This document shows, piece after piece, positions 19,408-28,396 of a DNA stretch of 64,000 nt (positions are counted from its first letter, which is position 1; every line of letters begins with the position of its first letter). A program made the position numbers and the translations under genes. The stretch lies in contig JALSQX010000066.1 in assembly GCA_026985075.1 (NCBI GenBank), forward strand, positions 24,378 to 88,377. Direction: 5' to 3'. The DNA comes from Blastocatellia bacterium. GTDB taxonomy: Bacteria > Acidobacteriota > Blastocatellia > HR10 > J050. A model generated the notes under the pieces. The model was not told where the DNA came from and did not search any database. It was given only the letters and a program-made list of their open reading frames with translations.

Positions 19408-19764
19408 ATGTCAGTTCCAACGGCTATGTTGAGCATACCGAGAGGCGATGAGGGGCGCGAGCCGGTTGGGGCTGGTGACTCGCTCTCATCTCATCGGAGG
19501 TTCGCGCCCGTCGCCGACCGATCGATCGGGGCAGTGGAACAACCGTCCGACGTCGAGAGGATGGCTCATCCACCGGAATCGCTGGAGCAGGCCTGGGCAC
19601 AATTCCTCCAGAAGCATGCTGGGAGAATGCTGGCTTTTCTCCGCTCATGGAGCTTCGATCATGATCAGGTGATGGATCGATTCGTATACATCTGTGAGAA
19701 GTTCACCGAAGACGGTTTTCGCAGATTCAGGTTGCATTCCACAGATCGCCCACCGAAATGGTAA
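19408..19764 (+). pseudogene. Truncated sigma-70-like factor (N-terminal part only)
   Basis: A 118-codon frame with GGAGGAG eight bases before the ATG at 19408. Residues 57-108 (AWAQFLQKHAGRMLAFLRS then HDQVMDRFVYICEKF) resemble region 2 of a group of ECF-like sigma factors common in Acidobacteriota, in which this segment is normally followed by about 100 more residues and region 4. Here homology stops at about FRRFR, and the last nine residues are read from the antisense of a PIN toxin gene. The promoter-binding C-terminal part is missing, so it should not work as a sigma factor. See the PIN fragment at 19665-19823, which is broken at the same place. Confidence 0.65.
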
Positions 19765-19823
19765 ACAAAGATGTTGGCGTCGATAAAAACGCGGTCACCG
19801 TCCGAAAGCTCAGTCAACGTCAT
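19665..19823 (-). pseudogene. Truncated PIN-domain (VapC-type) toxin
   Basis: Beginning at an ATG that overlaps the end of the antitoxin-like gene by 14 bases, this frame reads RVFIDANIFVYHFGGRSVEC, the first strand and helix of a PIN RNase with the first catalytic acid at D15. True toxins continue for about 100 residues with three more acids. After about residue 33 the frame runs into the antisense of the sigma-like gene and stops at codon 53. It is therefore an inactive remnant of a toxin. Confidence 0.65.
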
Positions 19824-20040
19824 ATTCGAGTTCTTTATCTTCCGCTATCCAACGAAGTGTCTCCTCATCCAGGGAGATACTCGCCCACGTCGTTTCGACC
19901 ACGGCCATCGCCTGTTTCTCATCCACGGGTTCCGAGGCAGTCAGGTGTTCGATCCACTGATCGATCTGGCGGAGGAGTTGCTCGCGATCACGCTCGGATA
20001 AGCGCTGCAGCTTGGCGAGAATCTTTTGCTCTCCCGTCAT
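19810..20040 (-). CDS. Antitoxin-like small protein beside the broken PIN toxin
   Basis: A 76-residue acidic helical protein (MTGEQKILAKLQRLSERDRE start, ending DKELEYDVD) encoded directly upstream of, and overlapping, the PIN fragment. This is the position of a VapB-type antitoxin. The sequence is not a classical AbrB or RHH antitoxin that I can name, so the call rests mainly on size, charge and context. The ATG at 20040 has GAGGA seven bases upstream; a GTG ten codons earlier is less likely. With its toxin broken it may persist as an orphan antitoxin or be decaying. Confidence 0.6.
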   Translation of the reverse strand: MTGEQKILAKLQRLSERDREQLLRQIDQWIEHLTASEPVDEKQAMAVVETTWASISLDEETLRWIAEDKELEYDVD

Positions 20041-20077
20041 CGAATCTTCCTCACACCTTTTGATATTCACAAGTGCG

Positions 20078-20107
20078 AATGTACATCCGAAAATCTCTCA
20101 CTGTCAA
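20078..20107 (-). promoter_or_regulatory. Promoter of the antitoxin-like gene
   Basis: A perfect TTGACA (20107-20102), an 18-bp spacer and TACATT (20083-20078) lie about 35 bases before the start codon at 20040 on the minus strand. Confidence 0.5.
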
Positions 20108-20756
20108 GGACTTTCTTCTCCGTCGGTGCGATTGGAGCGCCTGTTCTCAGCCGAGCGGTCTGGAGATCGCGGGGAGCCACAGAGAAATCTAGTCATTGGG
20201 TTCAGGTCATAACTATCCTCTCGCCAGGCGCGGGCTATCCCCTCGTTCTAGGGGAAGGCCTTGCATTGGCACTCCATAGAGAGACCGGCCATATGCACAA
20301 GCAATCAGAGGAACGCCTGTTAGGGCGCCCGTCTTGAGACGATCGACCTTTTGATCCACTAAAAGAGCTGGAGGAGCAGTGCGAGAGGGCGCCTGTCTGC
20401 ATGCGGGCACGCACAGGGAGGCGGAGAGCCTTCTTTACAGGATCACAGTGATCCCCAAAGCTGACGAGCGCCAGGGACTCCGGAGGTGAGCTCCAGGGCT
20501 TTGGGGAAATCGCGCGGCAGGTCAGTGAGGAGGGCTCGCCTCGGCCACTACTCCAGAGGGCCATCCCTCACCTCACAACTCGCCCGCGGAGAAACATCGC
20601 GCTTGGGGCTCATCGTGGGCGAGCGTCACTGATCCGAAGATGAACCCCGAGACCTGTTCGTAGATGCTCCCGCCGCTCGACATGGGGTGGACTCCACTCA
20701 GGGGATCAGGTCAGCTCGGCAAACAGTCTCGACGTCGCTCCTGGTGGTGCGATTGC
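20108..20756. other. Gene-poor stretch, possibly decayed DNA
   Basis: No gene could be supported in these 649 bases. Short frames on both strands have poor codon usage. One minus-strand piece (about 20213-20410) reads VDQKVDRLKTGALTGVPLIA and may be a remnant of something, but no family is convincing. A 15-bp palindrome, GGATCAC-A-GTGATCC, lies at 20440-20454. The region adjoins the sigma/PIN scar, so it may be debris of the same rearrangement. Confidence 0.4.
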
Positions 20757-22970
20757 TCACTGGACGATGGTGAACGAGGTGTGTTCTGACGCCCGATGGG
20801 TGCCATCAGTCACCGTGACGCGCACATCGTAATGGCCCGCCGGGAATGGCGTCACCGGGAACGTGGCCAGGAATGGAATCCGCCCTCGCTCATCGGGTGC
20901 CGGGAGCGTTCCTGGCGCTTGGGCGAGGACTTGTCCCTGCTGGAGGAATTCCACTTTGGCTTGGACCGTGGCTCCGGGTCGCGCTTGCACGACGAAGTAA
21001 AACATCATCTGCTCGTCCGACTTGCTGAACGTTCGCGTCAAATTGGGCATGATCACCGTTTGACCGAAGTGGAACGGATTGTTCGCGTCGCGTTCTTGCG
21101 GTCGGAGTGGCTCTCCACCCCGGGTGGGAATGATGCTGCTCAGGCGCAGTGCCGATGACGAGGGAGCGGGTACATGAAGCGTCGTGCGGGTCACGCTGGC
21201 TCGCCCGGAGCGGGCATCGCGGGCGGCGATCTCGACCTGATAGGCGCCTGGCCGGAGATCCAACGAGCGATAGAAGATGATGTTCGATTTCTTCATCTCT
21301 TCCAATCGCTCGCTCGCTGCGCGCAGTTGATAGCGTTGGCCGAGCTTGCCGACCACGACGCCGCGCGCATCTTTGACCAGCGCCAGAACGTCGAGTTCGC
21401 CGACATAGACGTTTCCCCGAGGCGCGGCTTTTTTCTTCTTTTTCTTCTTGGCCTTTGGGGTCTCGGCCGCGGCCAGTGCGAAATCGACGATGTCAGCGGG
21501 AATTTGTGCGATGACCGACGCCTTCGTCCCCTGGCCTGGGGCAGGGAAGTGGAGCGCTCCCATTTGGAGTGCGAAGTCGCGAGGGGGCGAAGCCGTGAAG
21601 AGGAGTTCCAGGAGCGGTCGTTCGAAGGCGAACACCGGCGTCGCCTCGGCAGTGCGCAGAGCGAAATAACCGGCGCGTGCTCGTACCCGGGCGCCCGGCC
21701 GGTTCACTTTGACCTGAATCGTGCGGAATCGCCCATCGAACGTTTGATTGGTCGGCGCATAGGTCAGAAGATAGTAGCTTCGCATGTCTTCATCGATGCG
21801 GCGTAGACCGGATCGCAGATCGTTGGTATGACGGATGGACAATCCGCCGGTGGCTTCGGCCAGCTCGATGAGCACGCTTTCAGTGTTCATGCGTCCCAGG
21901 CTCTCAGCGCGACCGAGCATGGACTCGCCTCCCTCGACGTGAGTGGGATCGGCTCCTCGCGCTCGGGCTTCGGCCAACGCCGACAGTTCACGGCTCACCC
22001 GTTCTTCCTGGCTCTCGATGCGCAGGCCGGCAGCATCGATCGTATAGATGGCCACGTTGGCCTGATTCGCCGCGCCGACCACCGACTGAAATTGCGGCCA
22101 GAGATTGCTGGGCAGCGAGAATCCTTCGGAGAAGAAGATGAGCGTCTTCCGCCCGGGGAGCCGCTGCTGACCGCGAATGATGGAGAGCAGCGCCAGGACG
22201 GTGGCACGGGCTTGTGCTTCGCGCTCGAAGGCTTCGAAGCTGCGAAACGTGCTCAGGAGGACCGCCTCGATGGCCGCGCCGAGGTTCTCGTCGGGGCTCG
22301 GCGTGTAAGCCTCGGCAGCGGCCAGACGCACCGAAGGCGGCGCGCCTTCTCCCGACCCCGATTGCAGAAGGCGGGCGACGGCATCGGCGCTGGACGCAAA
22401 TTGACGCGACGTCCCGCTGGTCGCTTGATTCACCGCTCGTTTCAACGCCTTCTTGTCGCCGGTGAACGGTTGAACGAGAAACAACCGCCGGTCGATACCG
22501 AAGATGGCCACTTGATCATTCTCGGCCATGCGATCGACATAATCGAGAGCGGCGCGGCGCGCGAAGGTGCGACTCTGCAGGCTCATGGAGAGGTTGTCGA
22601 AGACGAGCGCGATGAGATGAACGGGTCGGCGGGCAACGACGGGCGGGGGCGCAGGTTGAGCCGCGCCGGGTTTCGCTGCGCCTTCTGTTTCCGCTCTCGC
22701 CGTCGGGCCTTCGGCGGCGGTCACCAATCGAATGGACTTGATGGATTGTTTGACGCCGTCTTCATAGACCTCGAAATCTTCCGGCTTGAGATCGGTGATG
22801 GGGCGATTCTTCTTATCGGTGACGATGACGTCGACGACAACCTCGGCGGCGCCGAGCGTGACCGGGGCCTGTTGTTTCTCGTTCGGCTCCTGCCCCCCGG
22901 CTCCAATGGCCAGTGGCCAGAGGGCGAGAATCGAGCAGATGACGACCGGGATTGAGTGGCGACGATGCAT
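20757..22970 (-). CDS. VWFA-related acidobacterial-type exported protein
   Basis: A 737-residue exported protein. The signal peptide (MHRRHSIPVVICSILALWPL, cleavage near GAG-GQ) is followed by the hallmark segment VVVDVIVTDKKNRPITDLKP and EDFEVYEDGVKQ, then a Pro/Ala linker and a VWA domain with LIALVFDNLSMSLQS, where the acidic and Ser residues are shifted relative to a classical MIDAS. A run of about nine Lys follows AAAETPKAK in the second half. The C-terminal third (about 610-737) looks like Ig-like beta domains. The function of the family is unknown. AGGAGG eight bases before the ATG at 22970 fixes the start; longer frames lack a signal sequence. It lies 76 bp downstream of the TonB-dependent receptor gene with a strong hairpin between. 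Confidence 0.9.
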   Translation of the reverse strand: MHRRHSIPVVICSILALWPLAIGAGGQEPNEKQQAPVTLGAAEVVVDVIVTDKKNRPITDLKPEDFEVYEDGVKQSIKSIRLVTAAEGPTARAETEGAAKPGAAQPAPPPVVARRPVHLIALVFDNLSMSLQSRTFARRAALDYVDRMAENDQVAIFGIDRRLFLVQPFTGDKKALKRAVNQATSGTSRQFASSADAVARLLQSGSGEGAPPSVRLAAAEAYTPSPDENLGAAIEAVLLSTFRSFEAFEREAQARATVLALLSIIRGQQRLPGRKTLIFFSEGFSLPSNLWPQFQSVVGAANQANVAIYTIDAAGLRIESQEERVSRELSALAEARARGADPTHVEGGESMLGRAESLGRMNTESVLIELAEATGGLSIRHTNDLRSGLRRIDEDMRSYYLLTYAPTNQTFDGRFRTIQVKVNRPGARVRARAGYFALRTAEATPVFAFERPLLELLFTASPPRDFALQMGALHFPAPGQGTKASVIAQIPADIVDFALAAAETPKAKKKKKKKAAPRGNVYVGELDVLALVKDARGVVVGKLGQRYQLRAASERLEEMKKSNIIFYRSLDLRPGAYQVEIAARDARSGRASVTRTTLHVPAPSSSALRLSSIIPTRGGEPLRPQERDANNPFHFGQTVIMPNLTRTFSKSDEQMMFYFVVQARPGATVQAKVEFLQQGQVLAQAPGTLPAPDERGRIPFLATFPVTPFPAGHYDVRVTVTDGTHRASEHTSFTIVQ

Positions 22971-23002
22971 GAGCGTTCCCTCCTCACATTGTTGAAACAT
23001 CA

Positions 23003-23036
23003 GGAGCGAGGAGCGTAGGGCCAAACTCCTCGCTCC
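23003..23036 (-). terminator. Perfect 11-bp hairpin after the TonB-receptor gene
   Basis: Arms GGAGCGAGGAG (23003-23013) and CTCCTCGCTCC (23026-23036) enclose a 12-base loop, starting 10 bases after the receptor stop. There is no U-tract. It may end most receptor transcripts or stabilise their 3' end, letting the VWFA gene be made at a lower level. Confidence 0.5.
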
Positions 23037-23046
23037 CGGTTCCTCA

Positions 23047-26000
23047 TCAGAAGTTCACCCGGAAGGCAAACTGGATGATCCGAGGATCATATGTCGCGAC
23101 GATGCGCCCGAAGTTCGGACTGGAGATATTCTCCGACACGTTACCGAAGGCGTCTCGGAAGAATCCCACGGCCCAATTGGTGTGGTTGAAGATATTGAAG
23201 AACTCGGCGCGGAACTCCAGATTCACCGACTCGCGCAGCGTGGTTCGCTTCAGCAGGCTGAAGTCCATGTTGAAGAAGCCGGGTCCGCTGACCGCCGTCA
23301 ATCCCAACGTGCCGACCTCGGCCAGTCCGGGATGCTGGAAGAATTCCGGATTCGCTCCGCGGATGACGACGCGACCGTTCTCATCGACGGTGAAATCGAT
23401 CAAGCGGGGATCGAACAGGACCGGCGTTCCATCGGGGAGGCGGAAGTCTCCGGTCATCTCGTCCAGTTGCTGAATGGTCAGTCCTTTCAGAATCGCCGTG
23501 TTGGTGTCGGAGCGCCCTCGGCGATTGAACGTCCCGCGACCGGATATGATGGAGATGGGCGCGCCACTGCGCCAGTTCAGGAGACCGTTGATCTGCCACC
23601 CTTCCAGCATCCGCCCCAGAAATCCCTTGGTGCCGCTCCAGAATCGGCGCCCGGGCCCGAAGGGAAGCTCGTAGATGAAATTGGCATTGAACGTATGGGT
23701 CACATCGTAGCTCGGTCGGCGCTTCTCCAACTGCGGTCGGAAAATGTCCAGAAAGGCATCGAAATTATGTTGCGTATTCCCACCGACGTTGGTCAACGCT
23801 TTGCCGAAGGTGTAATTGGCTTGGAAGTAAAGGCCCTGGCTCAATCGTCGGCGGATTTCCGCCTGCAGCGCGTGATAGGTCGACCAGGAGAAGTTGCCCA
23901 ATACGTCGCCGAACAGGATATTGGGGTTGGGATAGAAGAAATCCGGACCGATAGTGGCCGGGATGCGAACGCCCTCGGTGGCGAAGACGCTGTTCCGATT
24001 GAGCATCATGAAGAAGACCAATTCGCCGGCTTCTCCGTTGGCGATCAATGTCTGGACAGTGGAGTTGGCCAGCAATGTGCGTCCCAGGTTGGCCAGTTGC
24101 GAGAAGACCTGGAGCGATTGGAGGAAAGATCGACTCAACGGGATGCGATTATCCGGCTGTCCATCGCCATCGCGATCCTTCATCAGTTCGGCCTGGAGCA
24201 AGCGGATGTCGCTCAGGTACTCGGGCGGGAGCCTCATCTGATTGAGATCGATGGCGCGGAATAACTGGGTGCCGCGATTGCCCACATAGCGGATCTCGAA
24301 GCTCGTGTCGCGGAAGATCTCTCGTTCGATGGACAGCGTCCATTGCTGGACATAAGGGACCTGGAGATTGGGATTGATGGTGTAAAGGCCGCTGGTGGGA
24401 TCCAACTTGATCTGTTCGGCGGCGAACAGGGGCATGCGAAATTCGGGAGTGGGAATGGACGGCAATCCTTCGCTCACCCGACCGGAGACCGTGATGGTGA
24501 TATCCTGAGAGAGCCCTCCATTGGCCAGCAGAGCATTACGCACTGAGGTGAAATCGCTGTCCACCACGTAACTGATGGCATAGCCGGCGCGAATCGACGT
24601 TCGACCGTCTCCGAACGGATCCCACGCCAGACTGATGTTGGGAGCAAAATTGTCCAGATCATTGTTGAAGAAGGAGCGCCCCGTCCCTTCGCCGGCGAAG
24701 TCGATGAATCCGTTGGGATCGAGAACGCCTTCCACGCCGCCGACGGGGAGGACGCCCAGTCCATCAGCCACCGTGGGCACGGTGTGCCATTCCCAGCGCA
24801 GACCGAAGTTGAGGGTGAAGTTGGGACGCAGCCGCCAGGTGTCGCCACCATAGAAGCTCAAAAACCGTTGCTTGAAGACGCGCTGTTCGCGCGCTCCAGG
24901 AACGAAACCGGAGGTTCGCGTGGTCACGTTGAACGTCTGGCTCGCCGTCTCCAGGAATCCGCCGAGCAACGCCATGATGTCCGAGGCGCGCTCGAAATCG
25001 GTCGACGAGATGCGACCGGGGAATTGGCTCTGGGAGATGGGATTCTGGCTGCCGCCACCGAACCCGAGTGCGTAGGTGGGGATGATGCCGAATTCGTTGA
25101 ACAGGTCGGAGCTCACCCATCGCACGTGACCGCCGAAGCGGATGTTGTGATTCCCGACCAGCCAGGTGGCATTGTCGATGAGTTCGTAGACGGGCGTCGT
25201 TCGGCCCTGCGGCGAGAAGTTCTGAATGGGATTGGTGGTGATGGGGAAAGCCAGCTTGTAGCCGTTCTCGAACTTCTCGGCGTTGAAGAACTCCACCGGG
25301 GCGCGCTGGAAGCCGAAACGCAGTTCGTTGGTCATGGTCGGCGTCCACGTCGCTCGCCAGGCGAACGAGCCCAATTGCCGAAGCGATCGCTGCCCGCCGC
25401 CGGGAAGACCGGGGAATTTCTCGCCGATGTCATTGAACACGTCGTTGGGGAAGTTGGAGTGAAACTGCCGGAAGATGGCCTCGAAATGATGATCCTGCCT
25501 CATCTCGTAATCCACCCGGAATCCCCACAGATTGTCATCCGAACTGGCGCCGCTGTTGAATCGGAACCCGGCGGTATTCAATCCGTCGCCGATGCCGAAA
25601 TCATTGGGTAGGGGAGTGAGCGCGATGAGTTCGCTGATGACCGGATCGGCATTGACGCCGGCCAGCTCGAAGAGGTTCACCTGCTGAATTTCACCAGTCG
25701 ATTCATCGCGATAGCGGAAAATGCCCCGGCGCGCCTGATCGGTGAGCACCGTGCGGATGCGCGAAGCGGTGGCGGCCTCCCGCGTTCCTTCGTACCAGGT
25801 GAAGAAGAACAGTTTGTCCTTGAAGATGGGTCCGCCGATGCGGCCGCCAAACTGATTGCGAATGAGCACTTCCCGTGGCTCGCCGGCCGCATTGTTGAAG
25901 AAGCTGTTGGCGTTGAGCGCCGTATTGCGATGGAACCAGAACACGCTCCCATGATATTCGTTCCCCCCCGAAGGAGTGACCAGCCGCACCTGGACGGCGC

Positions 26001-26682
26001 CGATGCCCGAGTTCTCTCCGGCATTGGCCGTGGTGATGCTGAACTCCGCCGTGTCATCGACGCTGGGGGCGGTGATGCCAAAGAGACTGTCGGTGCGCAC
26101 CAGATTGTCCTGAATGTTGATCCCATCCTGGGTCACATTAGTGTAACTGCCGCGCAACCCGTTGATGGAGGCCTCCCGAACTGTGGTGTTCGTCGTCACG
26201 CCAGCCTGTAATCCGGCCAGTTGGAGCGGATTGCGGCCATTGAGCGGGAGATCGAGAATTTGTCGCCGAGTCACAATGGTGTTCAACTCCGCGTTGACGG
26301 TGTTGATCAGAGCCTGACCTTCGCTGGCCGTCACTTCCACCACTTCGGTCAATTCACCCACCTCGAGGGTGAAATTCACCGTCGTCGGGATGCCCACATC
26401 GACCTTGACGTTATCCACGACCATCTTCTTGAACCCCGGGGCTTGGGCCGTCACTCGGTAATATCCTGCAGGCACTTGGGGGAAGACGTACACGCCCAAC
26501 TCGCTCGTCGTCGTGGTACTCGTGGCCCCCGTTTCAATGTTGGTGAGCGTGACGGTCGCGCCCGGAATGGCGGCGCCGGTGGGGTCTTTGACCGTACCGT
26601 CCAGGCGCGAGGTCGTCGCTTGGCCGAGCGCCGTCACGGTCACCGCGAACAGAACGATAACCACTGATGCCAAGTATCTCAT
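23047..26682 (-). CDS. Oar-like TonB-dependent outer-membrane receptor
   Basis: A 1211-residue outer-membrane beta-barrel of the acidobacterial Oar/carboxypeptidase-regulatory type. A signal peptide (about 1-21) is followed by a CarboxypepD_reg-like domain (about 25-100; LDGTVKDPTGAAIPGATVTL), a plug (about 115-260; RRQILDLPLNGRNPLQLAGL) and a large barrel ending in FAFRVNF, with the terminal Phe expected for BAM assembly. Such proteins are thought to import oligosaccharides or peptides, but the substrate is not known here. No TonB box is evident. AGAGGAGG lies nine bases before the ATG at 26682. A perfect dyad 158 bp upstream (26839-26860) may be its operator. No SusD-like partner gene is present, as is usual for this group. 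Confidence 0.92.
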   Translation of the reverse strand: MRYLASVVIVLFAVTVTALGQATTSRLDGTVKDPTGAAIPGATVTLTNIETGATSTTTTSELGVYVFPQVPAGYYRVTAQAPGFKKMVVDNVKVDVGIPTTVNFTLEVGELTEVVEVTASEGQALINTVNAELNTIVTRRQILDLPLNGRNPLQLAGLQAGVTTNTTVREASINGLRGSYTNVTQDGINIQDNLVRTDSLFGITAPSVDDTAEFSITTANAGENSGIGAVQVRLVTPSGGNEYHGSVFWFHRNTALNANSFFNNAAGEPREVLIRNQFGGRIGGPIFKDKLFFFTWYEGTREAATASRIRTVLTDQARRGIFRYRDESTGEIQQVNLFELAGVNADPVISELIALTPLPNDFGIGDGLNTAGFRFNSGASSDDNLWGFRVDYEMRQDHHFEAIFRQFHSNFPNDVFNDIGEKFPGLPGGGQRSLRQLGSFAWRATWTPTMTNELRFGFQRAPVEFFNAEKFENGYKLAFPITTNPIQNFSPQGRTTPVYELIDNATWLVGNHNIRFGGHVRWVSSDLFNEFGIIPTYALGFGGGSQNPISQSQFPGRISSTDFERASDIMALLGGFLETASQTFNVTTRTSGFVPGAREQRVFKQRFLSFYGGDTWRLRPNFTLNFGLRWEWHTVPTVADGLGVLPVGGVEGVLDPNGFIDFAGEGTGRSFFNNDLDNFAPNISLAWDPFGDGRTSIRAGYAISYVVDSDFTSVRNALLANGGLSQDITITVSGRVSEGLPSIPTPEFRMPLFAAEQIKLDPTSGLYTINPNLQVPYVQQWTLSIEREIFRDTSFEIRYVGNRGTQLFRAIDLNQMRLPPEYLSDIRLLQAELMKDRDGDGQPDNRIPLSRSFLQSLQVFSQLANLGRTLLANSTVQTLIANGEAGELVFFMMLNRNSVFATEGVRIPATIGPDFFYPNPNILFGDVLGNFSWSTYHALQAEIRRRLSQGLYFQANYTFGKALTNVGGNTQHNFDAFLDIFRPQLEKRRPSYDVTHTFNANFIYELPFGPGRRFWSGTKGFLGRMLEGWQINGLLNWRSGAPISIISGRGTFNRRGRSDTNTAILKGLTIQQLDEMTGDFRLPDGTPVLFDPRLIDFTVDENGRVVIRGANPEFFQHPGLAEVGTLGLTAVSGPGFFNMDFSLLKRTTLRESVNLEFRAEFFNIFNHTNWAVGFFRDAFGNVSENISSPNFGRIVATYDPRIIQFAFRVNF

Positions 26683-27328
26683 AGTGTGTCGCCTCCTCTA
26701 CGATATTGCGATGGCACCTTAGGCCACACCATTCGGTATTGCAAATAGCGTACCATATCTGGCTCGGAAAACTAACTTCCATTATCATAAGGCGTTGCCT
26801 TCCCAAAAGCAAGACCGTCGCTCGAGGGATCATCCAAGTTTTCGGACATTTGTCCGAAAATCTGGAAACGCCGCTTCCCCGGTCGGTCCTCGGAGGACGC
26901 CGAGCATACCCCCACCTTGCGTGGGCACTTTGGGTCTTATGCCAAGTGGCGAAGAACGCTTCCGCCCGGCGACCTGGAGGGGAGCCCCTCTGTGCGCTCC
27001 CCCCGTTCGAGCGCATCAGGGCCGCTGGCGGCCAGCGCCGGTTCCCATCCGCGGACCGCTGGAGCCATGCGCTGGCCCGACGGGCGACTTCGCCGATCTC
27101 GTCCCACCGGTTGGTGACGGTACGTCGGTGGAGATCCTGAGCTTCCGCCCGATCGCGTGATCTCCTGGTTCCTGATTGGGAGATCTTCTGGCCAGTCCAC
27201 CCATGCGAGTAGGTCCTCAGTCGGCACTCGCTCGATGCGAGCGCCCAAAACCCGGAACCTCTCGCCAGATTCAGCGTTCATAAAAAGCGAGAAGCGAACA
27301 TGCAGATGATATGAAAGGGAGGCCAGTT
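26683..27328. other. Long divergent intergenic region
   Basis: About 645 bases separate the divergent TonB-receptor and PDZ-protein genes. They hold the 22-bp dyad (26839-26860) and an inverted repeat GATCTCC/GGAGATC at 27159-27185 with a 13-base loop. A minus-strand frame (26937-27281) begins MNAESGERFRVLGARIERVP, but its second half is low-complexity Arg/Ser/Pro and no family is recognised. No gene is called. Confidence 0.4.
26839..26860. promoter_or_regulatory. Perfect 22-bp dyad, candidate repressor operator
   Basis: Ten-base arms TTTTCGGACA and TGTCCGAAAA flank a TT centre with no mismatch. The size and symmetry fit a dimeric helix-turn-helix operator. It stands upstream of the TonB receptor start by about 158 bp and about 470 bp upstream of the PDZ gene. 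Confidence 0.5.
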
Positions 27329-28357
27329 ATGAGGAAAAACCTGTGGGCATACCTCACCATTCCGGCGTTGATCATCACCCTGGTTGGCATGGTCGGTGAT
27401 GGCCGAGCTGAGGATCAGGACCAGGAGGGCCAGGAGCGTGGAGGATGCTTCGTCCACGTCTGGGCTTGGGGTGGACAGAGTTTTCTGGGCATCTCTCCCG
27501 AGGAGGTCACGGCAGAAACGGTCCGGCGGCTTGGGTTGCCCGAAGAGCGAGGGGCACTGGTCGTCCATGTCGTCCCCGACAGCCCGGCCGAGCGAGCGGG
27601 TCTGAAAAAAGACGACGTCATCCTCACGTGGAATGGAACGCCCGTTGAAAGCGCCGTCCAACTTCGACGCCTCATCAGAGAAACGCCGCCCGGTCGGACG
27701 GTGCGATTGGGCATATTCCGCGATGGCCGCCACATGGAGCTCACCGCCACGCTGGATAAGCGATCCGCGTGGAGGGAGAAGTGGCGTGCAGACATCGAAG
27801 GGCTCATCGGTGAAAGCCTGGAGCACGCCGGGCGGGCATTGAGGAGCCTCGATTGGGATACGCTCATGATGGTCAGCCACCGGGGGCGATTGGGCGTCAC
27901 CTTGCAGAGCCTGACGCCGCAGTTGGCTGAATATTTCGGCCTGAAGGACCGCTCCGGGGCCCTGATCACTTCGGTGCGGAAGGATTCTCCTGCCGACCGC
28001 GCTGGTCTCAAAGCCGGTGACGTGATCATCGCCATCGACGGCCAGACGGTGGAAGATCCCAGCGACGCGGCCCGGATCATCCGGCGCAAGGAGGAGGGTC
28101 CGGTAGAGATTCGCATCGTCCGCGAGGGACATGAGATGACGGTCACTGCTACATTGGAGAGGCGCGCGCGCCGGCATCACAGGTTCTCTTCTCCTATCGA
28201 GGTGTATGGTGCGCCGTGGGCCCCAAGGCCGTGGATGTTCATCTCACCCCCAGAAGTACCGCCCACCCACATTCGCCCTGGCCGGCCAGCGTTCAGACGG
28301 ATGAAACCGCTGGCCGAGCGGCAACTCATCACGCGGACATCGCCTCGCATCGCGTGA
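27329..28357 (+). CDS. Exported protein with two PDZ domains and no protease domain
   Basis: A 342-residue exported protein. The signal peptide is about residues 1-26 (MRKNLWAYLTIPALIITLVG, cleavage near GRA-ED). The first PDZ domain covers about 50-140 (FLGISPEEVTAETVRRLGLP, PDSPAERAGLKKDDVILTWNG) and the second about 180-270 (RLGVTLQSLTPQLAEYFGL, KDSPADRAGLKAGDVIIAIDG). The C-terminal tail is Pro- and His-rich. Both PDZs look like HtrA-type PDZs, but there is no His-Asp-Ser protease part, so it probably binds exposed C-termini as an adaptor or chaperone. GGGAGG lies six bases before the ATG at 27329, which is preferred to an ATG at 27311. A strong hairpin follows nine bases after the stop. 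Confidence 0.85.
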   Translation: MRKNLWAYLTIPALIITLVGMVGDGRAEDQDQEGQERGGCFVHVWAWGGQSFLGISPEEVTAETVRRLGLPEERGALVVHVVPDSPAERAGLKKDDVILTWNGTPVESAVQLRRLIRETPPGRTVRLGIFRDGRHMELTATLDKRSAWREKWRADIEGLIGESLEHAGRALRSLDWDTLMMVSHRGRLGVTLQSLTPQLAEYFGLKDRSGALITSVRKDSPADRAGLKAGDVIIAIDGQTVEDPSDAARIIRRKEEGPVEIRIVREGHEMTVTATLERRARRHHRFSSPIEVYGAPWAPRPWMFISPPEVPPTHIRPGRPAFRRMKPLAERQLITRTSPRIA

Positions 28358-28365
28358 TCCCTCCG

Positions 28366-28396
28366 GAGGAGAGGCGAGCCCGCCTCGCCTCTCCTC
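28366..28396 (+). terminator. Perfect 13-bp hairpin after the PDZ gene
   Basis: Arms GAGGAGAGGCGAG (28366-28378) and CTCGCCTCTCCTC (28384-28396) close on a 5-base loop, nine bases past the stop codon. It lacks a U-tract but is very stable and well placed as a terminator or 3' stabiliser. Confidence 0.6.

Noticed and set aside
23182..24264. 360-codon plus-strand open frame
   Set aside because: Antisense to the TonB-dependent receptor barrel region.
26937..27281. Minus-strand frame in the divergent intergenic region
   Set aside because: Second half is low-complexity; no recognisable domain or ribosome site.
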